From Serripes groenlandicus (taxonomy: Eukaryota > Mollusca > Bivalvia > Cardiida > Cardiidae): a DNA stretch of 64,000 nucleotides. The notes under the pieces were generated by a model. It saw only the letters and a program-made list of their open reading frames with translations. It ran no database searches and had not been told where the DNA came from. The stretch spans positions 43,355,733 to 43,419,732 of the forward strand of contig JASEVX010000008.1 of the NCBI GenBank assembly GCA_031761405.1. Reading direction: 5' to 3'. Positions within the stretch are counted from its first letter, which is position 1. Every line of letters begins with the position of its first letter. The position numbers and the translations under genes are program-made. Below are positions 32,940-42,931 of the stretch, piece after piece.

Positions 32940-33460
32940 TATAAATGTACTTTTACACATTTTTAAACCAAACTCCAATATTGATATCTAATTAACAGTT
33001 TATTGCACACATATTACCTTTTTTCACACATTTGTTCTCCAAACTACATTATTAATATATAATTAACAGTTTAAAGCAAACAACAACAGGTTTTTTTTTA
33101 ATGTGATAATTGATAAAATTATTATTTAGTACTAATAACTCTTATAGTCATTAACTGCAAGGTAAAGAAGATCAAAGACCATTGCAGTTATGATATTCAT
33201 CAAATATTTTTTACAATAACTTCTTTTTTAAAATTAAACATGTAAATACTTCGTATACATTGATAATAAAAAAGTTCTTGTTATAATTGGCTTTTAAACC
33301 TGTCTGGCCAAAACGTCCTATTTGATAAGAATGGCTGGCCAAAAATAATTGTCCTACAACCAAGTTACAAGTTATACTGGTCTATCTATCCTGACACCAG
33401 CGAGCCAGTCGTTAAATTAAGCATACAGTCCTGGGCGTCAAGAGGGGAAGTCATTACCAT
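32940..33460. other. cyclase intron sequence
   Basis: AT-rich, with a ggccaaaacgtcc motif near 33308 related to the minisatellite at 30655. No gene. Confidence 0.35.
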
Positions 33461-33599
33461 CATTTTAAAAGTATTTCGAATGACCAGTCTCGGGACAGAA
33501 CCCTCCACCTCCCGCACCTGATTTAGACGCTTTCATCGAGGCGTAACGTATAAACAAATGGCCAACGGTAAACGAGACTAAAGACACCCAGAAACATAC

Positions 33600-33830
33600 C
33601 GTTCTCGATGCTCCTCCCCAAAACGCGTTTTTCGCCTCAGTATTCAGCTTATCTGGACAGGAAGCGTAATTGATACCGGGACAGTCTGAACAGTTTACTG
33701 AACATCCATAACCACACCAAGTTAGATTGTTCACTACAGAACCAAGGAAGGTGTCTTCGAGCGTGACGTAATCTGACACGGAACTTGAATATTCATGAGC
33801 AATTTTATAGGTACCTGACCACAGTAAGAT
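33600..33830 (-). CDS. ADP-ribosyl cyclase (CD38-like), second exon found
   Basis: 231-nt exon, phase 0 at both ends, acceptor tttctttctttccag and donor ACG|gtatgt. It reads ILLWSGTYKIAHEYS, then TLEDTFLGSVVNNLTWCG, GINYASCPD and NAFWGGASR. These are family signatures: the Trp of LLWS (Trp125 in human CD38), the Glu of TLEDT (Glu146, controls cyclase versus hydrolase output) and the Trp of FW (Trp189). The Asp usually before LTWC is Asn here. Three extra cysteines in YGCSVNCSDC are unusual. ADP-ribosyl cyclases convert NAD to cyclic ADP-ribose/ADPR and are ecto- or vesicular enzymes. Confidence 0.92.
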
Positions 33831-34079
33831 CTGGAAAGAAAGAAAGCGTACTAGACTATTATGGTTATCATTAGCTATGTGGCTACATGTGCCATTCCAA
33901 CCACCCCAAATGCGTGTTTTGAGTAATATAAACTATTTTGGACATACAGTTTTCCTACATGTCAAAGCTGAAAGAATGCTTTGAATATTTCCATATTTTC
34001 ATTGTTCGTCATCGTTCTTGCACATTTTATCCCAATCTACAAACATGTGGGAAAATACTATGCTTGCTTGTTTGATGAC

Positions 34080-34230
34080 TTTAAACCTTTCGCTGCCATA
34101 CCGAGCTGTCTCTCCTAATTATCGTCATTGTATGCCACTTAGACATTACATTTTACCAACGAAATATGTATTGGAGTGGTCCAATTTTCAACTTGGGAGT
34201 CGACTTTGAAATTCGGCAGTGAAAGAGATC
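34080..34230 (-). repeat. MITE family Q, inverted copy
   Basis: The plus strand reads aacctttcgctgcc at one end and 'gactttgaaattcggcagtg' at the other; reversed it matches 'cactgccgaattt.caaagtc' of 1661 and 60806. It lies in the cyclase intron between 34506 and 33831. Confidence 0.6.
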
Positions 34231-34506
34231 AACAAATTGTCAAGAGTCAATACCGCATCTTTACTACAAGGATATCCAAACTGAATTGTGTATTAAATGT
34301 TTTCAAACGCCATGCCTCAGCATGCGATGATCTCTTAAGGAACAATAATACCTTGAAAATGACGTCGTCTTTGTGACAACAACAACAACGACTGTTGTGT
34401 TAACGATATATATAGAAAATGACCTTGACATAGTAAACAAACATTTTCTATTTCACTAAACAGCTGACCGAGAGATTATTTTTTTAAGAAAGTATGATTG
34501 ACTTGC

Positions 34507-34633
34507 CTTTTCAATGTCTTGTTGTTTAACGGCATTAAAAAAGGGGAGGTAATCGTTTTCTGTTATGTTGTCGGGGTTTTTACGTATCCATGCGTCAGAA
34601 AATGTTGACCATAACTTTGTACAGTTTGTAACA
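34507..34633 (-). CDS. ADP-ribosyl cyclase (CD38-like), first exon found
   Basis: 127-nt exon with acceptor ctttcttttctttcag. One base finishes an upstream split codon, then 42 codons read NCTKLWSTFSDAWIRKNPDN and ITENDYLPFF, the family N-terminal block 'C..LW..F..A......C.i...DY.p' (the second Cys is replaced by Asp). It ends GAAAAG|gcaagt, a textbook GC-type donor, since no GT is available at the phase-0 junction that joins to LLWS. Sites NCT and NIT could be N-glycosylated. The signal peptide or membrane-anchor exon lies further upstream and was not identified. Confidence 0.88.
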
Positions 34634-35183
34634 CTGAAAGAAAAGAAACAATTGGACCCTTAGAGGTAGGCGTATTTCAGCAAAGTTCCACCAGATTCCA
34701 AAACTATAAATGTTTACACTCTGCCCTAAGTTTGTACTGAAGTATCTTATTGTTAAAAACAAATTCATTCTCGTAATTGAGAATTCAAATGTCTAATTTG
34801 AAACAAAGAGTTCATTTCTGAGCACGGAGAACATTTCAGATTTACATAGTTTCAAGGGCCAGGTGTTCCATACATGTAACAAACGTAAGTGCTATACTTT
34901 ACACATTTGTTACACTAATTCGATCGGCTTTCTGCAATTGGGTACCACTCATGACAGTTTTGATAAATTCGTGTAAACCTGTTGAAAAGACAATTTACGC
35001 TTATATTTGACAGATGATTATACTGCATTGTTCGCGAATATTGAATAACACTTTTCCACATCCAACAAATCTGTTGCTGTCGACTTTGAAAACATTTAGG
35101 CAGAAAGATGAAACAGAGCTGAAAGTGAAAGTATTTTATTTGAATAGAGTTGAAAACATTGTGTCAAAAGTCTTCTGCTGCAA
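34634..35183. other. unannotated, upstream of the first cyclase exon found
   Basis: Should contain or lead to the missing first exon on the minus strand; no convincing signal-peptide ORF seen. Confidence 0.3.
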
Positions 35184-35510
35184 AGGTGTCAGATAGAGTG
35201 TATGAGGTGTCAGATAGCGTGTATATCAGGTGTCAGATAGCATATGTAGGAGGTGTCAGAAAGCGTGTGTATAAGGTATCAGAAGGCGTGTGTATAAGGG
35301 GTTAGAAAACGTGTGTATGATGTGTCAGATAGCGTGTGTATGATGTGTCAGATAGCGTGTGTATGATGTGTCAGATAGCGTGTGTATTAGGCGTCAGAAA
35401 GCGTGTGTATCATGTGTAAGAAGGCGTGTGTATGATGTGTCAGAAAGCGTGTGTATGAGGTGAAAGATAGCGTGTGTATGATTTGTCAGATAGCATTTGT
35501 ACGAGGCAAG
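35184..35510. repeat. 23-bp minisatellite, about 14 units
   Basis: Unit gtgtcagatagcgtgtgtatgat with variants (agaaagcg, taaggtg). Confidence 0.9.
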
Positions 35511-35797
35511 TATAAAATGAAACGCAAAAGTCGTTTAAATTCATGTTTGACGGCATATAGGTAAATAATTCGACTTCTACATGCTGATTGCGAGGACAAA
35601 TACATGTAACTGATGTGAAATCAGAAATATTATCTCAAATAAGTCTTTCGATACAAACACATACTACATACTAGGCTCGGGTCAACATTTACATATGTTC
35701 AGTTTCATCCAAATATTCAAACCTCACCAGTAGCTTCTAAAATCCTTTGTAAAAAATTTGCAAAAGGTTTACTTCTGTCTTTCTAATATATATATAT

Positions 35798-36278
35798 GAT
35801 GATATTACGGATATCCGTAACGTTCACGCCATAGTACATCAAGTCAACTGTCTCACAGATAAATCGCATGGACTATCAGCAATAATAGCTAAGAACTATT
35901 CGTGGGCAAATATTTACTCTAAGAGAACGAAGTTTAAATCAGAGGTCTCGCCACATAACAGTGGAAACGAGCGGGAAAACGGGAAACGTTAAGATCTACG
36001 AAGACACATACGGTTTTCACGTAGTGTGCATGGAAGCTTAATGGCAATATGGCAAATATTTTCAGTCTCGTAGCGGGCGCATCGGACCTTATGACGACAC
36101 TCCACAACAAAAGATCGGATGATTTAAGCCGTGTTTAAACGAATTAGGACTGCGAAAAGATTTACGGACTATTGCATTTCCCTACACAATTGGTTGCGGT
36201 CTCCGCGGAAAGTCAGCGAATAGAAAGGAGAGAGGCGCGTCGATCTTAGCAAGTTGGAAGACAACACACCTACGAAGG
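35798..36278 (+). pseudogene. macro-domain-like coding relic
   Basis: The frame from 35798 reads DDITDIRNVHAIVHQVNCLT and HGLSAIIAKNYSWANIYSKR, the N-terminal ADP-ribose-binding pattern of macro domains (GDIT, then hydrophobic strand with a conserved Asn). After a frameshift near 35985 it continues as VKIYEDTYGFHVVCM, a stop, then WQYGK, GPYDDTPQQK, a stop, LRTIAFPYTIGCGL. The last is the family 'ia.P.iGcGlaGG' loop. Two stops and a shift break it. Macro domains bind or hydrolyse ADP-ribose modifications. Probably a decayed gene of mobile or viral origin given its neighbours. Kept apart from the nearby cyclase gene, which is on the other strand. Confidence 0.65.
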
Positions 36279-36314
36279 AGGGGATCAGTTCAACGTTAAT
36301 GCGGTGGAAGAACT

Positions 36315-36575
36315 TTGCGGACCATATATAATGTTGTGGACGAGGCTGTAACGAACAACATATCTTTAAGTCTCCATATAGTCGGGAACATCTACTGCAC
36401 AGTCAAGGAAAACAATCCGTACGTTTATGTTCGTCAGTACTCGAAACCCGAAGAGAAAGTGGTTTCGTACAGAAAGGGATTGTGTTTAAGACCCGGGGAA
36501 TACCGTCGTACCGTGTCCTTTTTTTTTAGCAATAACGCCAACCAGTTTAAACCGAACGACTTTACAAAATGGTAA
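36315..36575 (+). pseudogene. PC4/SUB1-like domain relic
   Basis: In the same frame as the second macro part, past a stop at about 36297. Reads SLHIVGNIYCTVKENNPYVY, VRQYSKPEEKVVSYRKGLCL and RPGEYRR, matching the PC4 (transcription coactivator p15) single-strand DNA-binding fold 'v.v..f.gk..idiRe...p..... p.rkGi.L...ew..l'. No ATG opens the frame. Its stop TAA overlaps the ATG of the next ORF (atggtaa), a compact arrangement seen in viruses and large transposons. Possibly once one polypeptide with the macro domain. Confidence 0.6.
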
Positions 36576-36880
36576 ACATGATCACGAACGTCGTGTGTAC
36601 AGCCGTCATAAACTGCGACATTAACCTCAAAACGTTGGTGAACAAGATTGTAAATATAATATACGATCACTCACGCTTTTTGGGAGTCCGGTGGAGACAT
36701 ATAAACTCGAGGGACATTGTATGGTATTTTCTACCGGAAAATTCATCACCATCATCATCATATCATATACCCACAGCAATGTGCACCAAGGTCAGGTTGT
36801 TTACAGACACGTATTTAAAGTTTTAAGTCGTATAACAGACCACGGATACTCTCTCATTTTAACTGGGAAATTGATATGAT
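36569..36880 (+). pseudogene. TBP-like repeat coding relic
   Basis: MITNVVCTAVINCDINLKTL and SRFLGVRW, then a one-base shift near 36700, then EGHCMVFSTGKFI and QGQVVYRHVFKVLSRI. This parallels one half-repeat of TATA-binding protein ('NIVsTv.l...lDL..i', 'rFpav..r', 'a.iFssGk...tGa', '....a...y..ii...g'). Only one of the two TBP repeats is visible. An (atc)n run has expanded in the middle. The frameshift disables it. Fold match is by eye; moderate confidence. Confidence 0.55.
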
Positions 36881-37225
36881 TTGTGCAATTGTTGAATGAC
36901 GTTAAAAACACCAAACAAAAATACAAAAATAAATCAAGTCTACTTGTCAGACATGTTATACATCTTAAAACCTTGACTCTTCAGATGACACGCTCTCTTG
37001 AACAAATATAACTTCAAAATTATTGAAAGTGGCGTTAAACACAAAACAAACAAGTACAACTGAATTTCCATTGCTGATAACGCTTTGATTTTCCTTCAAA
37101 TGCGAAAACAGTACCCGGAAATTGCAGCTTATTCTTTCCTTGACTCAGAGCGTTTAATGTCTTAGTACGCGATAAAAAAAACGGATATAGAAACTGCTGA
37201 ATGATTGTTTTCAAACAGCGTTTTA
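36881..37225. other. SINE tail fragments
   Basis: 'aatgacgttaaaaacaccaa' near 36895 and 'ttgaaagtggcgttaaacac' near 37023 are SINE 3' ends; the rest is unassigned. Confidence 0.4.
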
Positions 37226-37587
37226 AAGCGACTGAACCCAACTGTCGAAAAAAACACAAAAAAAAAATCAAATTTTAAGAAAATAAGTGTTATTTTTGTA
37301 TTGGGGCATTAAAATATGATAACTGATATATTACATACCCCTATAATCGGTGAGATTTTCTTGTTTTCGATACTTTTTCCACCGCAAATTCTACCCTGTC
37401 AGTAACGGGGTAAGTATTTTTAAATAGAAAACCCCTTCCTCGGGACGATTGAAAACGACTCAAGTTCACTTTATTGATAAAAACCGATTAATTTTCTACC
37501 CTGGTTTTACTTGGATAATATAAAGAATAACATTTAGGGCGAATTCGATTTTTTTTTCGTGCCATCTAGATTTCAGTCGCTTTAATA
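37226..37587. repeat. TTAA-flanked MITE
   Basis: Left end TTAAAGCGACTGAA, right end its complement ttcagtcgctttaa, about 360 bp apart, both starting at TTAA, the target of piggyBac-like transposases. The interior has 'aagtgttatttttgtatt' and 'attaaaatatgataactg'; the left 100 bp recurs at 46757. Confidence 0.6.
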
Positions 37588-37989
37588 GTGTTTTTCAGTT
37601 TTAGTGAAAGGACAAAATCTGTAGTAGCTTTTCAAAAATAACATAAGTAGATATTTAATGATAAACATTAAAAAAGGCCGTTAGGCGACATGGGATTCGC
37701 ATTGGTGAGTTTCGCTTATGCATACTTTGCAAAGTTCCGGCTCTAGCTCGGAAACCCGAGGTCGGAGTTCAATCACGTAAAATAACTTTGTGTAGCTCTT
37801 AAATATGTATATCAGATGGTGCAATAGGATCACTTTCGAATACTAGCACTGCAGCGCTAGGTGCGAGTTAATTCTCAAAAACAACTGCAAAAATATACCC
37901 TGTCTTTGAAAGGCTACCATTTGGAAACAAATGCCTAAATCATAAATCGTAACAGATACGTTTTTTCTAAACATTTTGAAGTATCTTTA

Positions 37990-37994
<5 letters not shown>

Positions 37995-38079
<85 letters not shown>

Positions 38080-38110
38080 CCAAACACACATATAGACAGA
38101 CAGACAGACC

Positions 38111-38182
<72 letters not shown>

Positions 38183-38190
38183 TACATACC
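37995..38190. repeat. (CA)n then (CAGA)n microsatellite
   Basis: About 95 bp of CA followed by about 95 bp of CAGA, then a C run. Confidence 0.97.
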
Positions 38191-38339
38191 TCCCCCCCCT
38201 CCTTCTCCCGTAACTTCTACTTGTCTTATATGTAATATATACTTAGAAGTTAAATTATTGCAATATTGTAACTACACTGGCTGATCTACACGATTCGATA
38301 TTCACATACTACATCCATGACTTATGAGACCGGCTTAGT

Positions 38340-38543
38340 TTACAGAAATATAGTAATACATAAAGACATACCTTCGGATAGACAGACATTCAGATAGGCA
38401 TACCTTCAGAGAGACATGAATACATACAGATACACATATACAGTGACAAACATAGACATATATAGACAGATATACATAGACATACATATCCAATTAGAGA
38501 GACATACACTAAGATAGACATAAACTCAGATAGACATTATATG
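38340..38543. repeat. degenerate (GACATA)-type low complexity
   Basis: Repeated 'agacatac' and 'atagacag' words; the same texture resumes at 39110-39545. Confidence 0.7.
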
Positions 38544-38679
38544 AATAACACATTGCTTTGAATTGGACAGTAATATTGTCAGCCTGAGGAGAATACTGTC
38601 ACCCGAGCCGCAGGCGAGGGTGACAGTATTTCTCCGAAGGATGACAATATTACTGTCCAATTCAAAGCAATGTGTTATT
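38544..38679. repeat. 136-bp near-perfect palindrome
   Basis: aataacacattgctttgaat..gtcaccc / gagccgcaggcga / gggtgac..attcaaagcaatgtgttatt. The arms are about 60 nt with few mismatches around a 13-nt GC-rich centre. Would form a long hairpin or cruciform. No ORF. It may be a foldback MITE; it is followed by 150 bp of A/T-only sequence. Confidence 0.9.
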
Positions 38680-38689
38680 TATTTTATTA

Positions 38690-38850
38690 TACCGAAAAAT
38701 AATAAAATAATAAAAATATAAATAATAAAATTATAAATAATAAATAAATAATATTAAAAAGTAAAAAAATAAGAAAATAAAATATTTGCATATTATTTAT
38801 ATATTTTATGAAAATATTTTATTTTATTATTTTATTATTATTATTATTAG
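38690..38850. repeat. (ATAA)-type AT-only tract
   Basis: Almost pure A/T with 'aataataaaattataaat'-like repeats. Confidence 0.85.
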
Positions 38851-38949
38851 CATATGATCTGTAAAATGTTTTATAGTCCAAAAGTACAACATAGAGCGCT
38901 CTACATGTCTAGTTTTAATGAGTTTCATTAACATAAATCTTCCTACCTA

Positions 38950-39022
38950 CCTAATTTGCATACGGCCGTGAGACAGTAAAAAATTTGCATACAGCCGTGA
39001 GACAGTAAAAAATCTGTCGCAT
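38950..39022. repeat. 34-bp tandem pair
   Basis: 'tttgcatacggccgtgagac' plus agtaaaaaa, present twice. Confidence 0.8.
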
Positions 39023-39109
39023 GGTCACGTGGTACATTTGTCTTGACAGTAAAAATAGCAACTTTTTGTCAATGGGAGTTTTATATGGACAATGAAATTG
39101 AGGTGTAAT

Positions 39110-39545
39110 AAACATTTATATAGACATATACGCATAAACACAGATATACACACAAAGTGATAGACATACAATATGATAGACACACATGATTTTAGACATA
39201 CATTCATGATGATAGACCTACATAATGATGGAAATACAAACGCATAGACGGATAAACATACAGGTTGACATACAGACATATAGACATGCATATAGACATA
39301 CAGCCAGATTGATAGTTACAACAAGAGACAGACGGAGAGATATATACATAAACATCAATCCTGACATAACTACAGATGAACATCCACTCAAATAGACATA
39401 AATGCAGAAAGGCATACATTCATAGACACATGCATAAACACAGATGTATACATACATAGTGATAGACATACATAATGGTAGACACATATGCTGATAGACA
39501 GGCACACACACATAGACAGATAAACATACACATGCATACAGCCAG
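39110..39545. repeat. degenerate (GACATA)-type low complexity
   Basis: Repeated 'tagacatac' words; explains several tyrosine/cysteine-rich minus-strand ORFs here. Confidence 0.7.
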
Positions 39546-39560
39546 ATTAACACTTACTCT

Positions 39561-39596
39561 GTTAGAGAGAGAAAGAGAGAGGGAGAGGAGAGAGTT

Positions 39597-39688
<92 letters not shown>
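39561..39688. repeat. (GA)n microsatellite
   Basis: About 125 bp of homopurine GA with a few GG/TTA breaks. Confidence 0.97.
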
Positions 39689-39690
<2 letters not shown>

Positions 39691-39885
39691 TGGGTGAAGT
39701 TTTCGTATGCGCATGTATATTGTCAATCTACTGAAGATCAATCCTAAATGAATGAATGAAGGTATGCTATGTCACACAAACACTGACGGCTATTACACCT
39801 AACATCAATATTAGCATCGTCTGGCGTATAGTTTGTGTATGCCCTATGCCCTATGCATGTGTGTATTATATTAGGAATAAACGGT

Positions 39886-40019
39886 TCTGTTCTGTTCTGT
39901 TCTAGTTCACATAAATAGCATTAAACCAATTGTCATCGTCTGATATGTTTCGTATAAACATGTATAATGTAAATCTGTTTCAGCTTATATTCTGTTCTGT
40001 TCTGTTCTGTTCTGTTCTG
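39886..40019. repeat. two (TTCTG)n runs
   Basis: (ttctg)n at about 39884-39902 and 39991-40019. Confidence 0.9.
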
Positions 40020-41165
40020 ACACAGTGATATGACGGAAACATTGTTGAAAGTGACAGGAAATACCATTGAGAAGCAACACGCTAACCTGTACTAGTTTGG
40101 AAGCGGGCATAACACATCGTTGACAAAAAAAGTTATAACCTGCCACGATCATCTGCATGGCCCTTAAGAGATTCAACTTAGTTATATATATGTATACACT
40201 TGCATTTAGGAGAAAGTACACCAGTGTGATACCCAAATGGATCGCAAATGTGCGTATTCCACTTTCGTTCCGCCTCGCAAACGTCCAAAAGTAGCCCGAT
40301 CCTAGGTTGTTTTGGCATTTGTTGGTAGAGGAAACTCTCCTCTATCAAACCATATCTTTGGTTCGGCTTAGATCACTATATTCCAGAAATAGACCAAGGC
40401 CCATTCGAATACGGTCTCACACGAGTATTAATTAACTTTAGTTTAAATCAAATCGCATTGCAAATCTTCATATGAACAGACAGACAATAGATAGACAGAC
40501 AGACACACACACACAAACAAACAAACAAACGCACACATACGTGTATTGATGTAGTTCTGAGGACGTTGACAGAGTTATGCACTTAGAGGACCAACAAGAA
40601 GGAAAGCGTTAAGGCTTTCAGAAATATCACAGATTGCTCTTCTGTAGGCCTTATTATGAGCCTCACAGGTAGAATCTATGTCATCCCAACCGTTTCTTTA
40701 AAACTCCTTTATGACATTTGGTCTATACTGCCCTACAGTCTGAGGACTTTCAGAGTATACCATCTGTGCGAGGACAGTGTCTTTTTTGTCTATGTATAGC
40801 ATCTTTAGGAGGACATGGAAACGCTGTTCTTACTCATTCGATATTATGAGAAATTGAAGTACTTTATGTTGACACCGGTATATATATATATATATTTGAT
40901 TGGTCAATGGAAATCTTTATGACGAATTTTGATTGTGAACAAACATACACACACGGAGTAAATTGTGTATGGCAGAAATACACAAATCACATCGCACAAA
41001 CATTACGAGGACAACCATGTTTCTTAATGTTTAGAACGTAGTCCCCATAATGGTGATTTATATCAAGAAAACTTTCCGAGGACGTGAGTGTAAGTCCTCA
41101 GAATGTAAAAAGTCCTCTGACCGTTGATATGTATCCAATGTTCAGTCCTCACAACGTAGGCCATA
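40020..41165. other. low-complexity and unassigned sequence
   Basis: Short (caga)n/(ca)n/(caaa)n near 40475-40530, (ta)n at 40878-40893, and several scattered gaggac/gtcctc words (40560-41150). No gene. Confidence 0.4.
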
Positions 41166-41172
41166 CACACGC

Positions 41173-41248
<76 letters not shown>

Positions 41249-41282
41249 ACACCCCCCCCACACACAGACGGACAGACGGACA
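41166..41282. repeat. (CA)n microsatellite
   Basis: CA repeats followed by (gacagacg) units. Confidence 0.96.
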
Positions 41283-41289
41283 GACGGAA

Positions 41290-42150
41290 AAGCCTGACAA
41301 TAAGGGATACCTAGCAAATCCCTATAAAAATCACTGTCGAATACTAATCTTAACGTTAAGAGCACGCTGTTATTTTTTCTGACTAGTGGAGTTAATGGTT
41401 ACATCAAACAAGAGACGAGCGACTAAGCGCGACTAAAAAAATCCGTCATAGCCTAATAGAGTACTTTTCGAAAGTAACCGTACTAGAGAAATCCAACCAA
41501 ATAATACGTTTGGATAGTTTTATTGCAAATTTATTGGCAATTCGGTTGTTCAAAAATAAACGAGATGTTTTTGTGTTCAAGTTCTCTTCTCCTCCCAGTA
41601 CTCGCCGCTCGAACCATGCGATGAAAAACCTATAAACTGAAACTAGACTATCTCTATTAACATTTTGTTTGTACTTGTTTAACGCGGTTTATTATGTCAA
41701 TATATATATTTCTTTCTAGAAAGAGCTCCTACAACTTACAGATTAATGTATGTCAGTATATCGCGGAAGTACAATGCTTACGTTAAAGTTTGCGGACCTC
41801 TTCAAATAGACGGGCTCAAATACTAAGTACCTTCTTACCTAGGCTGATTAAGTTGAGTTCTTCGACTTCTTGCATCTAGATACTCGCTACATCGTCCGAT
41901 AACAATCTCTTTGATATTAGGAGTAGTACCAGGACTCGAACTTGCTTTGGAAACCAACAACAGTAGACACCATCCAGTCAGGAAAAACCTGGCAAAATCA
42001 AAGAACTTCAAATATAGATTAGTTTTGCCCGTTTTGTATGTTGTTGAAATATAAAAGGAGGCTAATCGAATTAAATGTAGATGTATATCGACTATCGTCA
42101 ATACTTTAAGGGTGGAAGCAATTACTGCAATAATAGAGCGTCGGTCGTTC
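41290..42150. other. unannotated
   Basis: Long minus-strand frame of 141 codons (41835-42260) without recognisable features. Confidence 0.3.
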
Positions 42151-42152
42151 GT

Positions 42153-42418
42153 ACATTTTCCTGCTAAATCTACACGTTCTAGCCAGTTCACAACCCGTTC
42201 TACTATTTTTGTAGGACGGGGTCGGACGTTCTGAGAACTAGTTTGGTGTAACGGAAGCATAACGTCCTAATCTCGTTCCTAGTCCGTTCAGAACGTAATT
42301 GCAATCACGTCCTAAACTGACGGCTATAAAAACCCAGTACTCCACAACAATTGTACAACAATAGTAGAACGCGTTGTGAACTGGCTAGAACGTGTAGATT
42401 TAGAAGGAAAATGTCTAT
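42153..42418. repeat. 54-bp inverted repeat enclosing a promoter-like block
   Basis: Left arm cattttcctgctaaatctac.. and right arm ..gtagatttagaaggaaaatg, about 54 bp with two to three mismatches. The spacer contains agtccgttcagaacgtaatt and ggctataaaaaccc, the same block that lies upstream of the MADF ATG at about 42700-42765. Confidence 0.75.
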
Positions 42419-42748
42419 AATACGATTATAGTTAGTTCACAAACAGTTCCCAATACGTCCATCTAGTCCTTATCCCGTCTACAGTCCGTTTATATAACGT
42501 TCAGATAGGGTTAAATTGCCCCGTTCTCCTCACGGGGACACCGTTTCCAACCAGTCCAAACTCGTGTTTAGTCAGTTTGAACCGGTTCGCAACTAGTTCT
42601 ACTACGTTCCTTATACGTCGAAATCCGTTATAACGAGTTCGTACCTCTACCATCTCGTTCAAAGACAGTCGAACTCGTTCTGATTACGTCCTCATTTCGT
42701 TCCTAGTCCGTTCAGAACGTAATTGCAATCACGCCCTGACCTGACGGC

Positions 42749-42756
42749 TATAAAAA
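42749..42756 (+). promoter_or_regulatory. TATA box of the Harbinger MADF gene
   Basis: ggcTATAAAAAccc 112 bp upstream of the ATG at 42868, inside a block duplicated at 42275-42340. Confidence 0.5.
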
Positions 42757-42931
42757 CCCAGTACGTTTCTGCCAGTCCTCATTCTCGTTCGCCGCTTCAA
42801 GCTGTGAAGACGAACTTCACAACAATTGTGATAAACATCGTAACGATCTTGCATCCTTGTGATAATCATGCCTCCAAGGAAGGGTAGAGCCAGACAAACA
42901 GGGCGTGCTAAAGCTGCCACTACTAAATGAA

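Noticed and set aside
35798..36278. Functional link between the macro-domain relic and the neighbouring ADP-ribosyl cyclase
   Set aside because: Both concern ADP-ribose, but the relic is on the opposite strand, broken, and grouped with PC4- and TBP-like frames; proximity is most simply coincidence.
39475..39747. Arg/Glu-repeat ORF
   Set aside because: Translation of the (GA)n tract.
41835..42260. 141-codon minus-strand ORF
   Set aside because: Overlaps the inverted repeat at 42153-42418 and shows no family features.
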